Assembly: GCA_023434365.1 (NCBI GenBank)
Contig: JAEYSV010000057.1
Coordinates: forward strand, 62,001-126,000
From: Bacillota bacterium
GTDB taxonomy: Bacteria; Bacillota; Clostridia; Lachnospirales; Lachnospiraceae
Reading direction: 5' to 3'
Length of the DNA: 64,000 nucleotides
The notes beneath the pieces are model-generated. The model made no database searches, was not told the DNA's origin, and saw only the letters and a program-made list of their open reading frames with translations. The position numbers and the translations under genes were made by a program. This document shows, one piece after another, positions 1 to 8,126 of the stretch (position 1 is its first letter; every line of letters begins with the position of its first letter).

Positions 1-969
1 ATCGGAATCTATGGTCGCGGCCAAGAAAGTTCTAAAGGAAAAGACACAACAATTGGACATTGGGAAATAGCGGGGATTATTAGTGATGAACCTCATCCTA
101 CATTCCTTAATGGATTTCCACAGGAATTATTATCTATGATTGAAGAAGCAACCGGTAGGAAGGTAATTTGTAATAAACCATACTCAGGAACAGAAGTAAT
201 TAATGACTATGGAGATGAGCATGTAAAAACTGGTGCATTAATTGTATATACTTCGGCAGATAGTGTATTGCAAGTTGCAGCACATGAAGATATTGTTCCG
301 ATTGAGACACTCTATGAATATTGTGAAAAGATTAGAGAACTTTGCACTGGTAAATATGGTGTAGGTCGTGTCATTGCCAGACCGTTTGAAGGAGAAAGCA
401 AAAACTATAGACGTACGACAAGAAGACATGATTATTCGCTAGAACCACCAAAGAAAACCATGCTAGATACTATTAAAGAAAATAGCATGGACATGATTGC
501 GGTTGGAAAAATAAGTGATATTTTTGCCGGAAAAGGTGTTACCAAATCGATTCGTACTTCGAGTAATGAAGAAGGAATTCAGGTGACTATAGATATGACA
601 AAACAAGATTTTAACGGGTTGTGTTTTATTAACCTTGTAGATTTTGATATGAAATATGGTCATCGTAACGATGTTGAAGGGTATGCAAAAGCATTGACGT
701 ATTTTGATTCAAAACTACCTGAAATTATGAAAGGTCTTCGAGATGAGGATCTGTTAATTATAACAGCTGATCATGGTTGTGATCCTAGTACAGAGTCGAC
801 AGACCATTCTAGAGAGTATATACCTATTGTAATCTATACAAAACAGGCTAAGCATCCAAGAAATCTTGGAACAAGATTAAGTTTTGCAGACATAGGTGCA
901 ACCGTACTTGATTACCTAGGACTTCCTATTGATATTCAGGGAACTTCATTTTATCAGGAAATTAAGTAA
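1..969 (+). CDS. deoB: Phosphopentomutase DeoB (5' end outside window)
   Basis: Phosphopentomutase interconverts ribose-1-P/deoxyribose-1-P and the 5-phosphates, linking nucleoside phosphorolysis to the pentose phosphate pathway and DeoC. The frame is open from the first base, and the visible 322 residues are the C-terminal part of a protein usually near 390 residues. Family hallmarks seen are GKDTTIGHWE near the start of the visible part, and the metal-binding alkaline-phosphatase-superfamily motifs TADHGCDP and TDHSREYIP near the C-terminus. It is first in the visible run deoB-deoD-deoC-cdd-pdp, all on the same strand with short gaps, which supports a nucleoside catabolic operon. The start codon and promoter are not in the window. 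Confidence 0.96.
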   Translation: MGIYGRGQESSKGKDTTIGHWEIAGIISDEPHPTFLNGFPQELLSMIEEATGRKVICNKPYSGTEVINDYGDEHVKTGALIVYTSADSVLQVAAHEDIVPIETLYEYCEKIRELCTGKYGVGRVIARPFEGESKNYRRTTRRHDYSLEPPKKTMLDTIKENSMDMIAVGKISDIFAGKGVTKSIRTSSNEEGIQVTIDMTKQDFNGLCFINLVDFDMKYGHRNDVEGYAKALTYFDSKLPEIMKGLRDEDLLIITADHGCDPSTESTDHSREYIPIVIYTKQAKHPRNLGTRLSFADIGATVLDYLGLPIDIQGTSFYQEIK

Positions 970-1031
970 TTAAAATCAATAATATTGTTCAATATGTTCT
1001 ACGAAATATAACAAGTAAAAGGAGAATAAAT

Positions 1032-1742
1032 ATGGCGAAAACACCTACTCCTCATAATGGAGCGAAAGAAGGAGAAATAGCTAAAACGGTATTAATGCCG
1101 GGCGATCCTTTAAGAGCAAAGTTTGTTGCTGATAATTACCTAGAGGATGTTGTTTGTTTTAATACAGTACGTAATATGTTTGGATATACAGGAACTTACC
1201 AAGGAAAACGTGTAAGTGTAATGGGCGGTGGAATGGGTATTCCATCCATTGGCATCTATTCATACGAGTTATATCATTTTTATGATGTAGATACTATTAT
1301 TAGGATTGGATCTGCTGGAGGCATTCAGGATGATATTAAAGTAAGGGATGTTGTAATTGCACAAGGTGCTTGTACGAATTCAAATTTTGCGCATCAATAC
1401 CAACTGCCAGGAACATTTGCTCCAATTGGTAACTTTGATTTGATTCGAAAAGCAGTGGAATATGGTGAAAAAGAAGGAATCAAGACGGTAGTAGGTAATG
1501 TTCTCTCTTCTGATACATTTTATGATGATAATGCTGAAGCAAATAATCTATGGAGAAAGATGAATGTATTATGCGTTGAGATGGAAGCGGCCGGACTATA
1601 TATGAATGCTGCTAGATGTAATAAAAAAGCTCTTGCCATTTTAACGATTAGCGATCATATCTTCACAGGAGAATCTTTATCTGCAGAAGATAGACAAAAT
1701 ACGTTCCATGATATGATGAGAATAGCGCTTGAAATTGCTTAA
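1032..1742 (+). CDS. deoD: Purine nucleoside phosphorylase, DeoD type
   Basis: Cytoplasmic enzyme that splits purine (deoxy)nucleosides with phosphate into base and (deoxy)ribose-1-phosphate, the substrate of the upstream DeoB. At 236 residues it has the normal length of hexameric DeoD enzymes. Visible motifs are MPGDPLRAKF near the N-terminus (phosphate site), GGGMGIPSIGIYSYEL, GSAGG, and VEMEAAGLY (nucleoside/ribose binding), with SDH near the C-terminus where the catalytic Asp is expected. The ATG follows AAGGAGAA at good spacing. It lies 62 bp after deoB; an imperfect hairpin separates it from deoC. Confidence 0.96.
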   Translation: MAKTPTPHNGAKEGEIAKTVLMPGDPLRAKFVADNYLEDVVCFNTVRNMFGYTGTYQGKRVSVMGGGMGIPSIGIYSYELYHFYDVDTIIRIGSAGGIQDDIKVRDVVIAQGACTNSNFAHQYQLPGTFAPIGNFDLIRKAVEYGEKEGIKTVVGNVLSSDTFYDDNAEANNLWRKMNVLCVEMEAAGLYMNAARCNKKALAILTISDHIFTGESLSAEDRQNTFHDMMRIALEIA

Positions 1743-1767
1743 TAAATTAATAAAGTAACAGTAAAAT

Positions 1768-1805
1768 GTGGTATGGACTTTCTTAAAAAGAAAGTTCCAT
1801 GCCAC
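1768..1805 (+). other. Intercistronic hairpin between deoD and deoC
   Basis: GTGGTATGG-ACTTTCTT pairs with AAGAAAGTTCCATGCCAC, giving about 17 pairs with one bulge and a very small loop. No T-run follows, so it is more likely an mRNA processing or stability element, or a weak attenuator, than a full terminator. Confidence 0.6.
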
Positions 1806-1835
1806 GTATTGTCTAATTAGATGGAGGTAAATGTA

Positions 1836-2507
1836 ATGACATTAGAAGAAGTATTAGGAAAAGTGGATCATACCCTACTCGGGACAACAGCAACCTGGGA
1901 TGAAATAAAAGTTATCTGTGATGATGGAATGAGATTTAATACAGCTTCTGTCTGTATCCCACCTTCTTATGTAAAACGTGCAAGTGATTATATAAACGGA
2001 AAGATAAAAATATGTACAGTGATCGGTTTTCCTAATGGATACAATACTACTGCAGTGAAAGTGTTTGAAACAAAAGATGCTATAGATAATGGTGCGGATG
2101 AGATTGACATGGTGATTAATCTTGGAATGCTAAAAGATAAGCAATATGACATGATTGAGCAAGAAATACGAGCTATTAAGGAAGCCTGTGGCAAAAAAGT
2201 TTTAAAAGTAATTATTGAGACCTGCGTGTTAACTGAAGAAGAAAAAATTAAAATGTGCGAAGTAGTAACGAACGCAAAAGCAGATTTTATCAAAACCAGC
2301 ACTGGATTTTCTACTGCAGGAGCAACATTTGCGGATATCGAATTATTTAAAAAACATATTGGTAGTGATGTGAAAATGAAAGCAGCAGGTGGAATCTCGT
2401 CATTAGAAGATGCGTATCAGTTCTGTGAGCTGGGTGCAGAGCGTCTTGGAACAAGTAAGGTAGTTAAGCTGGCAAAGCAGGAACAAGTAGAAGAGGGTAC
2501 CTATTAA
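1836..2507 (+). CDS. deoC: Deoxyribose-phosphate aldolase DeoC
   Basis: Class I aldolase that cleaves 2-deoxyribose-5-phosphate to glyceraldehyde-3-phosphate and acetaldehyde, the exit step of the deo pathway. The 223-residue protein has the TIM-barrel features of the family: DHTLL at the N-terminus, the catalytic Schiff-base lysine in DFIKTSTGFS, and a second conserved lysine in VKMKAAGGI. An in-frame ATG 15 bases upstream is possible, but GGAGG sits inside that extension, eight bases before the start chosen here. Part of the deo operon. Confidence 0.96.
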   Translation: MTLEEVLGKVDHTLLGTTATWDEIKVICDDGMRFNTASVCIPPSYVKRASDYINGKIKICTVIGFPNGYNTTAVKVFETKDAIDNGADEIDMVINLGMLKDKQYDMIEQEIRAIKEACGKKVLKVIIETCVLTEEEKIKMCEVVTNAKADFIKTSTGFSTAGATFADIELFKKHIGSDVKMKAAGGISSLEDAYQFCELGAERLGTSKVVKLAKQEQVEEGTY

Positions 2508-2528
2508 TAAGTAATGGAGGTGGGAGCA

Positions 2529-2969
2529 ATGGAGAAAAAAGAAGCAATTGCGTTGGCAATTAGCAATTTAAAAAATTCTTACGCACCTTATTCAAATTTT
2601 AATGTATCTGCCGTACTCATTACCAGTGATGGTAAGGCAATAACTGGAGTAAATATAGAAAATGCTGGATTAACTGCTACAAACTGCGCAGAGAGAACTG
2701 CTTTTTTTAAAGCCGTTAGTGAAGGAATATTTTCATTTGATTATATTGTTGTTGTGGGTGGAAAAAATGGTAAAATAACAGATTATTGTGCACCATGTGG
2801 AGTTTGCCGTCAGGTTATGATGGAATTTTGTAATCCGGATACATTTCGTGTAATTATAGCGAAATCCCAAGAGGAATATCAGGAATATACATTATCCGAA
2901 ATATTGCCTATGGGGTTTGGACCGAAAAATCTGCTGGAAGGAAGAGGTACAAAAAATGAGAATGTATGA
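2529..2969 (+). CDS. cdd: Cytidine deaminase
   Basis: Zinc enzyme that deaminates cytidine/deoxycytidine to uridine/deoxyuridine, feeding the pyrimidine phosphorylase encoded next. It has 146 residues, typical of small tetrameric Cdd. The zinc and catalytic residues are present: NCAERTA (Cys ligand and catalytic Glu) and PCGVCRQV (two Cys ligands). The chosen ATG has GGAGGTGGG eight bases upstream; an earlier in-frame ATG overlaps that ribosome-binding site and is less likely. Its 3' end overlaps the next gene by 14 bases, which suggests translational coupling. Confidence 0.95.
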   Translation: MEKKEAIALAISNLKNSYAPYSNFNVSAVLITSDGKAITGVNIENAGLTATNCAERTAFFKAVSEGIFSFDYIVVVGGKNGKITDYCAPCGVCRQVMMEFCNPDTFRVIIAKSQEEYQEYTLSEILPMGFGPKNLLEGRGTKNENV

Positions 2970-4281
2970 CTTAATAATGAAGAAACGTAATGGAAGTAGT
3001 CTTACAAACGAAGAAATTACGTTTATGGTAGAAGAGTACACCTCTGGACATATTCCAGACTATCAAATGTCTGCCATGATGATGGCCATTTATTTTCAAG
3101 GCATGACGGATGAAGAGACGGCTGTACTTACGGATTGTATGGCAAAATCCGGGGATATGGTAGATTTGAGTCCGATTGACGGAATCAAAGTTGATAAACA
3201 TAGTACCGGTGGAGTAGGGGATAAAACAACCTTGGTAATTGCTCCTATTGTAGCAGCCTGTGGTGTTAAGGTGGCCAAAATGTCCGGTCGGGGGTTAGGC
3301 CATACTGGTGGCACCGTTGATAAAATGGAAGCAATCCCTGGATTAAAAACAGCAATTGAGAGAGAGCGGTTTTTTGAGATTGTAAATAACGTTGGTGTTT
3401 GCGTTATAGGCCAGTCAGGAAATCTAGCTCCTGCTGATAAAAAAATGTATGGACTTCGCGATGTTACAGCAACGGTAGAAAGTATTCCATTAATCGCAGC
3501 CTCAATTATGAGTAAGAAGTTAGCAGCCGGAAGTGATTGTATTTTACTTGATGTGAAGACTGGTAGTGGTGCATTTATGAAGTCTATCGAGGATTCTATT
3601 CGATTGGCAGAAAAAATGGTTGCTATCGGAGAAAAAAATGGTCGTCGTACGGTTGCTATGATTACTGATATGGATAGTCCATTAGGAAATGCAATTGGAA
3701 ATAGTCTAGAAGTAATTGAGGCAGTAGAGACCTTGCGTGGACAAGGACCGGATGATTTTACTTTTGTTTGCGAACAGTTAGCTTCTAATATGCTTTATTT
3801 AGCAGGAAAAGGCACTCTTGAGGAATGTCTTGAAATGGTTAGAGAAGCAGTTTCCTCCGGTAAAGCGCTTCAAAAGTTAATTGAAATGGTGGAAGCACAA
3901 GAAGGAGATAGTAGTGTAATAACTGATATTCAAAATTTTAAGAAAGCCAAATTTACAAGGCCAATTATTATGGATAGAAGTGGATTTATCACCCATATTA
4001 ACACTGAAGAATGTGGTATATCTTCTGTAATGCTTGGTGCTGGTCGAGAGACAAAAGACGATATTATTGACTATAGTGCTGGTATTATGTTATATAAAAA
4101 GTATGGTGATGAAGTAAAAGAAGGCGAAACTATAGGCATGATGTTCGCTGAAAAGGATGAGTTGTTCAATGAAGCAATGAAGAAAATAGTAGCTGCCTAC
4201 ACCGTTGCAGAGACTAAACCAGAGGAAAAGCCTCATATCTTTGCTAGAGTTGAACTTGGAAATGTTGTTAAATATATATAG
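2956..4281 (+). CDS. pdp: Pyrimidine-nucleoside phosphorylase
   Basis: Phosphorolyses uridine and thymidine/deoxyuridine to base and (deoxy)ribose-1-phosphate. The 441-residue product carries the thymidine/pyrimidine phosphorylase signature SGRGLGHTGGTVDKMEAIPG plus the phosphate-binding KHSTGGVGDKTT and the K-x-GSGAFM region. Length and synteny after cdd fit the Firmicute Pdp type rather than strict DeoA. I chose the ATG at MRMYDLI because AGAGG lies eight bases before it; longer in-frame starts lie deep inside cdd. It overlaps cdd by 14 bases. Confidence 0.94.
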   Translation: MRMYDLIMKKRNGSSLTNEEITFMVEEYTSGHIPDYQMSAMMMAIYFQGMTDEETAVLTDCMAKSGDMVDLSPIDGIKVDKHSTGGVGDKTTLVIAPIVAACGVKVAKMSGRGLGHTGGTVDKMEAIPGLKTAIERERFFEIVNNVGVCVIGQSGNLAPADKKMYGLRDVTATVESIPLIAASIMSKKLAAGSDCILLDVKTGSGAFMKSIEDSIRLAEKMVAIGEKNGRRTVAMITDMDSPLGNAIGNSLEVIEAVETLRGQGPDDFTFVCEQLASNMLYLAGKGTLEECLEMVREAVSSGKALQKLIEMVEAQEGDSSVITDIQNFKKAKFTRPIIMDRSGFITHINTEECGISSVMLGAGRETKDDIIDYSAGIMLYKKYGDEVKEGETIGMMFAEKDELFNEAMKKIVAAYTVAETKPEEKPHIFARVELGNVVKYI

Positions 4282-4315
4282 CATAACGTAAGAGTAATGC
4301 TGAGAAGGGGAAAGG

Positions 4316-4852
4316 ATGGAGCTTCAATTACTAGATTGGATACAAAGCAATCTGCGATATGATTTTTTTGATCAGCTTATGACCGTAATAACTGCTCTTG
4401 GCAATGGAGCGATTATTTGGATAATAATTGCAGCCTGTCTTTTAGTATCTCCAAAAAATCGCAAAGCTGGAATTCATGTGATGATAGCCGTTTTATTAGG
4501 TTATGTAATTGGTGATTTGGTTTTAAAGAATGCATTTGGAAGAGCACGCCCTTTTGTGAATATAGATATTACGTTATTAATATCAAAACCCTTGGAATAC
4601 TCTTTTCCAAGTGGGCATACTTTATCTGGTTTTGCGGCATCAGTTTCGCTGTTATTCTATTCAAAAAAGTTAGGCCTAACCAGTATGATATTAGCTTCAA
4701 TCATTGCATTTTCAAGACTATATCTATACGTACATTATCCAACAGATATTTTAGGTGGAATTATAGCGGGGGTTGGAGTAGCGTTTCTGGGGAAAGTTAT
4801 AATAGACTGGATTTATCATAAAGGCAACATTAATAAAAGTAAAGACGAATAA
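4316..4852 (+). CDS. PAP2-family membrane phosphatase
   Basis: Integral membrane phosphatase of the PAP2/acid phosphatase superfamily, 178 residues with about five hydrophobic segments. All three catalytic motifs are intact: KNAFGRARP (K-x6-RP), FPSGH, and SRLYLYVHYPTD (SR-x5-H-x3-D). Members act on undecaprenyl diphosphate (BcrC/YbjG type) or phosphatidyl-glycerophosphate; sequence alone does not decide. It starts 35 bp after pdp with GAAGGGGAAAGG before the ATG and may be transcribed with the deo operon, though no metabolic link is obvious. Confidence 0.88.
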   Translation: MELQLLDWIQSNLRYDFFDQLMTVITALGNGAIIWIIIAACLLVSPKNRKAGIHVMIAVLLGYVIGDLVLKNAFGRARPFVNIDITLLISKPLEYSFPSGHTLSGFAASVSLLFYSKKLGLTSMILASIIAFSRLYLYVHYPTDILGGIIAGVGVAFLGKVIIDWIYHKGNINKSKDE

Positions 4853-4858
4853 ATTATT

Positions 4859-5197
4859 CTATTCGGTTGTTTGCTCTTCGTTATTACGTACAGTTAAGAG
4901 AGTTTGAATAATAGTCAGGCACTTTTCTTTATCAAGTTCAGATAAACCATTAAAATATCGTAATAATCGTCCTTCCGCATTTTCGTAGGTACTTGGGCTG
5001 GTAGTGTGACCTAAAAGATAATCAACTGAAACATTAAAGTAATTGGCTATCTTAATTAATACATCAATGTTTGGAGAGGACATATTTTTTTCATAACTAC
5101 TAATCATTTGTTGAGTCAGACCAAGGACTTTTCCTAATTTGGTCTGACTTACTTTTTTTTGTTTACGAATCATTTCTAGATTTTCACCAAAAGCCAT
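4859..5197 (-). CDS. XRE-family transcriptional regulator
   Basis: 112-residue protein with an N-terminal Cro/C1-type helix-turn-helix at about residues 5-62 (LGLTQQMISSYEKN is the recognition region; NYFNVSVDYLLGHT is the typical end). The C-terminal 45 residues are helical with no recognisable domain. The start was placed at MAFGENLE because GGAAGGTG precedes it at normal distance. It converges on the PAP2 gene with six bases between stops. The target is unknown; such small stand-alone regulators are often autoregulatory. Confidence 0.85.
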   Translation of the reverse strand: MAFGENLEMIRKQKKVSQTKLGKVLGLTQQMISSYEKNMSSPNIDVLIKIANYFNVSVDYLLGHTTSPSTYENAEGRLLRYFNGLSELDKEKCLTIIQTLLTVRNNEEQTTE

Positions 5198-5478
5198 TGA
5201 AATCACACCTTCCATAATAATTGCAGTTACAGTAAATAGAGTATTCATTACACGTATGGAATTATACTAGAAGTGGTGAAATTTTACAAGATAAATTTGT
5301 AAATAGTTCCATTTCCATCAAATCAATTCGTATAGTTTCATAAAATAGTTAGTTGAGAGTATACTATTACAAATAGTACTTGAAATTTATAAGAAAAGGG
5401 AATAGAATAGGTCTTACGTCTGCAATAGTGCAGCAAACTATTTGATGAAAGATTACATTTGTATAAGTGGAGAAAGTG

Positions 5479-6495
5479 ATGAAATTATTGTCAGTTGTAA
5501 TTCCATGTTATAATTCTGAAGAATTAATGGGAAGGGCAATCGAGAGTTTATTGCCAGCAAGAGAACATATTGAAATTCTTTTGGTAGATGATGGATCAGA
5601 AGATAATACGTATGATATTGCCAGTCAGTATAGTGTAAAATATCCAGACATAGTTAAAGTTTTTCGTCAGGAGAAGACTGGTTATGGAGAAGCAATTAAT
5701 ACAGCATTGGACTCTGCAACCGGATTGTATTTTAAAATACTGCACTACGATGATTGGTTTGAAGAAAAGGCACTTCGAAAGGTTATGAAGCGCTTAGAAG
5801 CATTATGCAGGTATGAAATGATAGTTGATTTATTTATTACGAATTATGTGTTTGATAAAGAACTAGAGAAAAAACATTCTATAATGGATTATAAAAGTGT
5901 ATTTCCCCAGGATCAAATCTTTCACTGGAAGGAAATGAAACATTTAAAGCAAAGTCAGTATTTATTAGTGCATTCTGTATTATTTAGGACAGAGCTTTTA
6001 AAAGACTGTGGTCTTAAGATGCCTAGAAATATGTGTTATGTAGATAATTATTTTGTGTATAAGCCGCTTCCTAGTGTAAGGACAATGTATTATATGAATA
6101 CAAATTTGTATCACTATCGTATTAAAGAGAATTCCTGTTCTACTGATGAGAGTATAACAGAAGATTATATTAACGAGCAAATAGATGTCTTGAAAAAACT
6201 TATTGCATCTCATACAGTATCGGATATTTCCTGTAAACCAATGCAAAATTATATGACTAGATATATAGCCATGATGATGGCAAGCTGTACGGTTTCTTTA
6301 CTTCTTAATGATACGGAGGAATGTAAGGAGACACGAAATGAGTTATGGAATTATCTGAAGAAATATGATATTGTGTTATATAAGAAAGTGAAACGTTCCA
6401 TTCTAGGATACTGTGTAAGGCTACGAGGCCGGGTTGGTAAGCGGGTTATCTTAAAAGGATATCAAATAGCACAAAAATATTATGGATTTAATTAA
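5479..6495 (+). CDS. Family 2 glycosyltransferase
   Basis: GT-A fold glycosyltransferase, about 338 residues. The N-terminus SVVIPCYNSEE, then LLVDDGSEDNTYDIA (nucleotide-sugar binding) and HYDDWF (DxD-like metal site) are diagnostic. There is no clear membrane span, so it is probably cytoplasmic or peripheral, transferring a sugar to a lipid, wall-polymer or polysaccharide acceptor; donor and acceptor cannot be deduced. A GTG 12 bases upstream is an alternative start, but GGAG lies inside that extension at good spacing to the ATG. It stands alone, with no other polysaccharide genes next to it. Confidence 0.88.
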   Translation: MKLLSVVIPCYNSEELMGRAIESLLPAREHIEILLVDDGSEDNTYDIASQYSVKYPDIVKVFRQEKTGYGEAINTALDSATGLYFKILHYDDWFEEKALRKVMKRLEALCRYEMIVDLFITNYVFDKELEKKHSIMDYKSVFPQDQIFHWKEMKHLKQSQYLLVHSVLFRTELLKDCGLKMPRNMCYVDNYFVYKPLPSVRTMYYMNTNLYHYRIKENSCSTDESITEDYINEQIDVLKKLIASHTVSDISCKPMQNYMTRYIAMMMASCTVSLLLNDTEECKETRNELWNYLKKYDIVLYKKVKRSILGYCVRLRGRVGKRVILKGYQIAQKYYGFN

Positions 6496-6531
6496 TCAGG
6501 TAAGATTAGTAGTAAATAGGAAGAAAAACAC

Positions 6532-6560
6532 TTGATTTATTTAGAAAATAAAGTTATAAT
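6532..6560 (+). promoter_or_regulatory. Sigma-A promoter before the Lrp/AsnC gene
   Basis: TTGATT and TATAAT separated by exactly 17 bases. Transcription would start near 6567, only about 20 bases before a terminator-like hairpin that precedes the regulator gene. Confidence 0.75.
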
Positions 6561-6584
6561 TAAAAAAATCAATTTAGTGCGACG

Positions 6585-6615
6585 GAGCATATGTGTATAC
6601 ATATGCTCTTTTTTT
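6585..6615 (+). terminator. Terminator-like hairpin in the leader of the Lrp/AsnC gene
   Basis: GAGCATATGT, four-base loop, ACATATGCTC, then seven Ts. It has the form of a Rho-independent terminator. It could end the glycosyltransferase transcript or attenuate RNA from the promoter just upstream. Confidence 0.8.
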
Positions 6616-6644
6616 GTTTATCAAGATATGAGGAAGGGAAGATT

Positions 6645-7088
6645 ATGATGGATAAAATTGATATGAAGTTAATTCATTTGTTACAAGAAAATGCAAGATA
6701 TTCACTTAAGCAACTGGCAGAGCAGGTATTTTTATCCTCTCCGGCAGTATCTTCGAGAATTGAAAAGTTAGAAAAGGAAGGCTATATAACAGGCTATCAG
6801 GCAGAAGTAGATTTGCTTAAGTTAGGGTACCATATTACTGCATTTATCAATTTAGAGATGGCTCCAAAATTAAAAAATACCTTTTATCCATTTATTGAAT
6901 CTTGTCCAAATGTTTTAGAGTGTAATTGTGTTACCGGTAGCTATTCTATGCTTATTAAAGTGGCATTCCCAAGTACGATGGAATTAGACTCCTTTATTGG
7001 ACAATTACAGAAGTTTGGCAATACTTCTACTCAAATAGTTTTTTCTACTGCTGTTAAGCCAAGAGGAATCCAAATCCAAGATTTATAA
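6645..7088 (+). CDS. Lrp/AsnC-family transcriptional regulator
   Basis: 147-residue feast/famine regulator. An N-terminal winged helix-turn-helix (IDMKLIHLLQENARYS through SSPAVSSRIEKLEKEGYI) is followed by a RAM/AsnC effector domain (about residues 65-140) that normally binds amino acids and forms octamers. A longer reading frame begins inside the upstream hairpin and is rejected; AGGAAGGGAAG before MMDKID marks the start. It is monocistronic with its own promoter and a terminator-like leader, and lies 120 bp before an ABC exporter operon it could regulate, though nothing visible proves that. Confidence 0.9.
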   Translation: MMDKIDMKLIHLLQENARYSLKQLAEQVFLSSPAVSSRIEKLEKEGYITGYQAEVDLLKLGYHITAFINLEMAPKLKNTFYPFIESCPNVLECNCVTGSYSMLIKVAFPSTMELDSFIGQLQKFGNTSTQIVFSTAVKPRGIQIQDL

Positions 7089-7208
7089 CAGAAATTACAT
7101 AGTCTGTTGTTCTTCGTCAATATTTTAACGATTTTTTAACCATTTTATAATGGAAATCGAGTAAAATTATGGTATAATCGTTCTATAAATATGTTAGGAG
7201 GAGCTACC

Positions 7209-8126
7209 ATGTTGTTAGAGGTACAGAATATTACCAAAACATTTGGCGATAAGCAAGTTTTGAATAATATTTCCTTTTCTGTAGAGAGTGGAAAGGCGTT
7301 AGGACTTTTAGGTAGAAATGGAGCAGGAAAAACAACAACCATTCGAATATTAATGGATGTGTTTAAAGCAAATAGTGGAACCATTTTGGCGGATGGAAAA
7401 CCATTTGTTGCCAATGAGTTCCAAATTGGGTATTTGCCAGAAGAGCGAGGTTTATACCCAAAGAAAACTGTTTCAGAACAAATTCTTTATTTGGCTAGTC
7501 TTAGGGGATTAAGTAGAAAGGAAGCAAAAAGGAACCTGGAGAAGATGTTAAAACGTCTTGGTGTAGAAGAATATATGAATCGCAAACTTGAGACGTTATC
7601 GAAAGGGAATCAACAAAAAATTCAGTTAGCACAAACATTAGTATGTAATCCGGAAATTGTAATATTAGATGAGCCATTTAGTGGACTTGATCCAGTTAAT
7701 TCACAGATATTAAAGGAAGTAATTAACGAAATAATTTCAGAAGGTCGTCTTGTTATATTTTCAAGTCATCAGATGAGTTATGTAGAAGAATTCTGTAACG
7801 ATATTGTAATCATAAACCAAGGTGATATTGTACTTAAGGGAGATTTGAGGCAGATTAAAAGGGAGTTTGGTAATAATCGTATTACATTATCCTTAATCGA
7901 TCATGATGCCGAGAGCTTACGTAAATTCTGTTCCACTTATCTTGGTAGTGTAATGAAAGTAACCGATCTAAAGAAAGGCTATGTAGTGGCTGAGCTTGCA
8001 CCAAATAAAACTAAGAATGATGTGTTATCTACACTAATTAGTTTAAATGCAGATGTGGAAAGATTTTCAATATACGAACCGTCCTTGACGGATATCTTTG
8101 TAGCAAAGGCAGGTGACTTAGAATGA
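7209..8126 (+). CDS. ABC transporter ATP-binding protein (NatA-like)
   Basis: ATPase subunit of an ABC-2 exporter, 305 residues. Walker A GRNGAGKTTT, signature LSKGNQQKIQLAQ, Walker B VILDEPFSGLDP and the switch His in SSHQM are intact. The C-terminal 80 residues look like the DUF4162 extension found on NatA-like ATPases. AGGAGG lies eight bases before the chosen ATG. It overlaps the permease gene by four bases (ATGA), so the two are translationally coupled. The substrate (Na+, a drug or a peptide) cannot be told from sequence. Confidence 0.92.
   Translation: MLLEVQNITKTFGDKQVLNNISFSVESGKALGLLGRNGAGKTTTIRILMDVFKANSGTILADGKPFVANEFQIGYLPEERGLYPKKTVSEQILYLASLRGLSRKEAKRNLEKMLKRLGVEEYMNRKLETLSKGNQQKIQLAQTLVCNPEIVILDEPFSGLDPVNSQILKEVINEIISEGRLVIFSSHQMSYVEEFCNDIVIINQGDIVLKGDLRQIKREFGNNRITLSLIDHDAESLRKFCSTYLGSVMKVTDLKKGYVVAELAPNKTKNDVLSTLISLNADVERFSIYEPSLTDIFVAKAGDLE

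Noticed and set aside
1988..2302. Minus-strand frame inside deoC
   Set aside because: Shadow of a conserved gene with no start signals.
5284..5302. TTACAA/TTGTAA inverted repeat upstream of the XRE gene as an operator
   Set aside because: Only six bases per arm in AT-rich DNA; too weak to call.
5424..5442. AATAGT/ACTATT hairpin before the glycosyltransferase gene
   Set aside because: Six-base arms and no T-run; within chance expectation.
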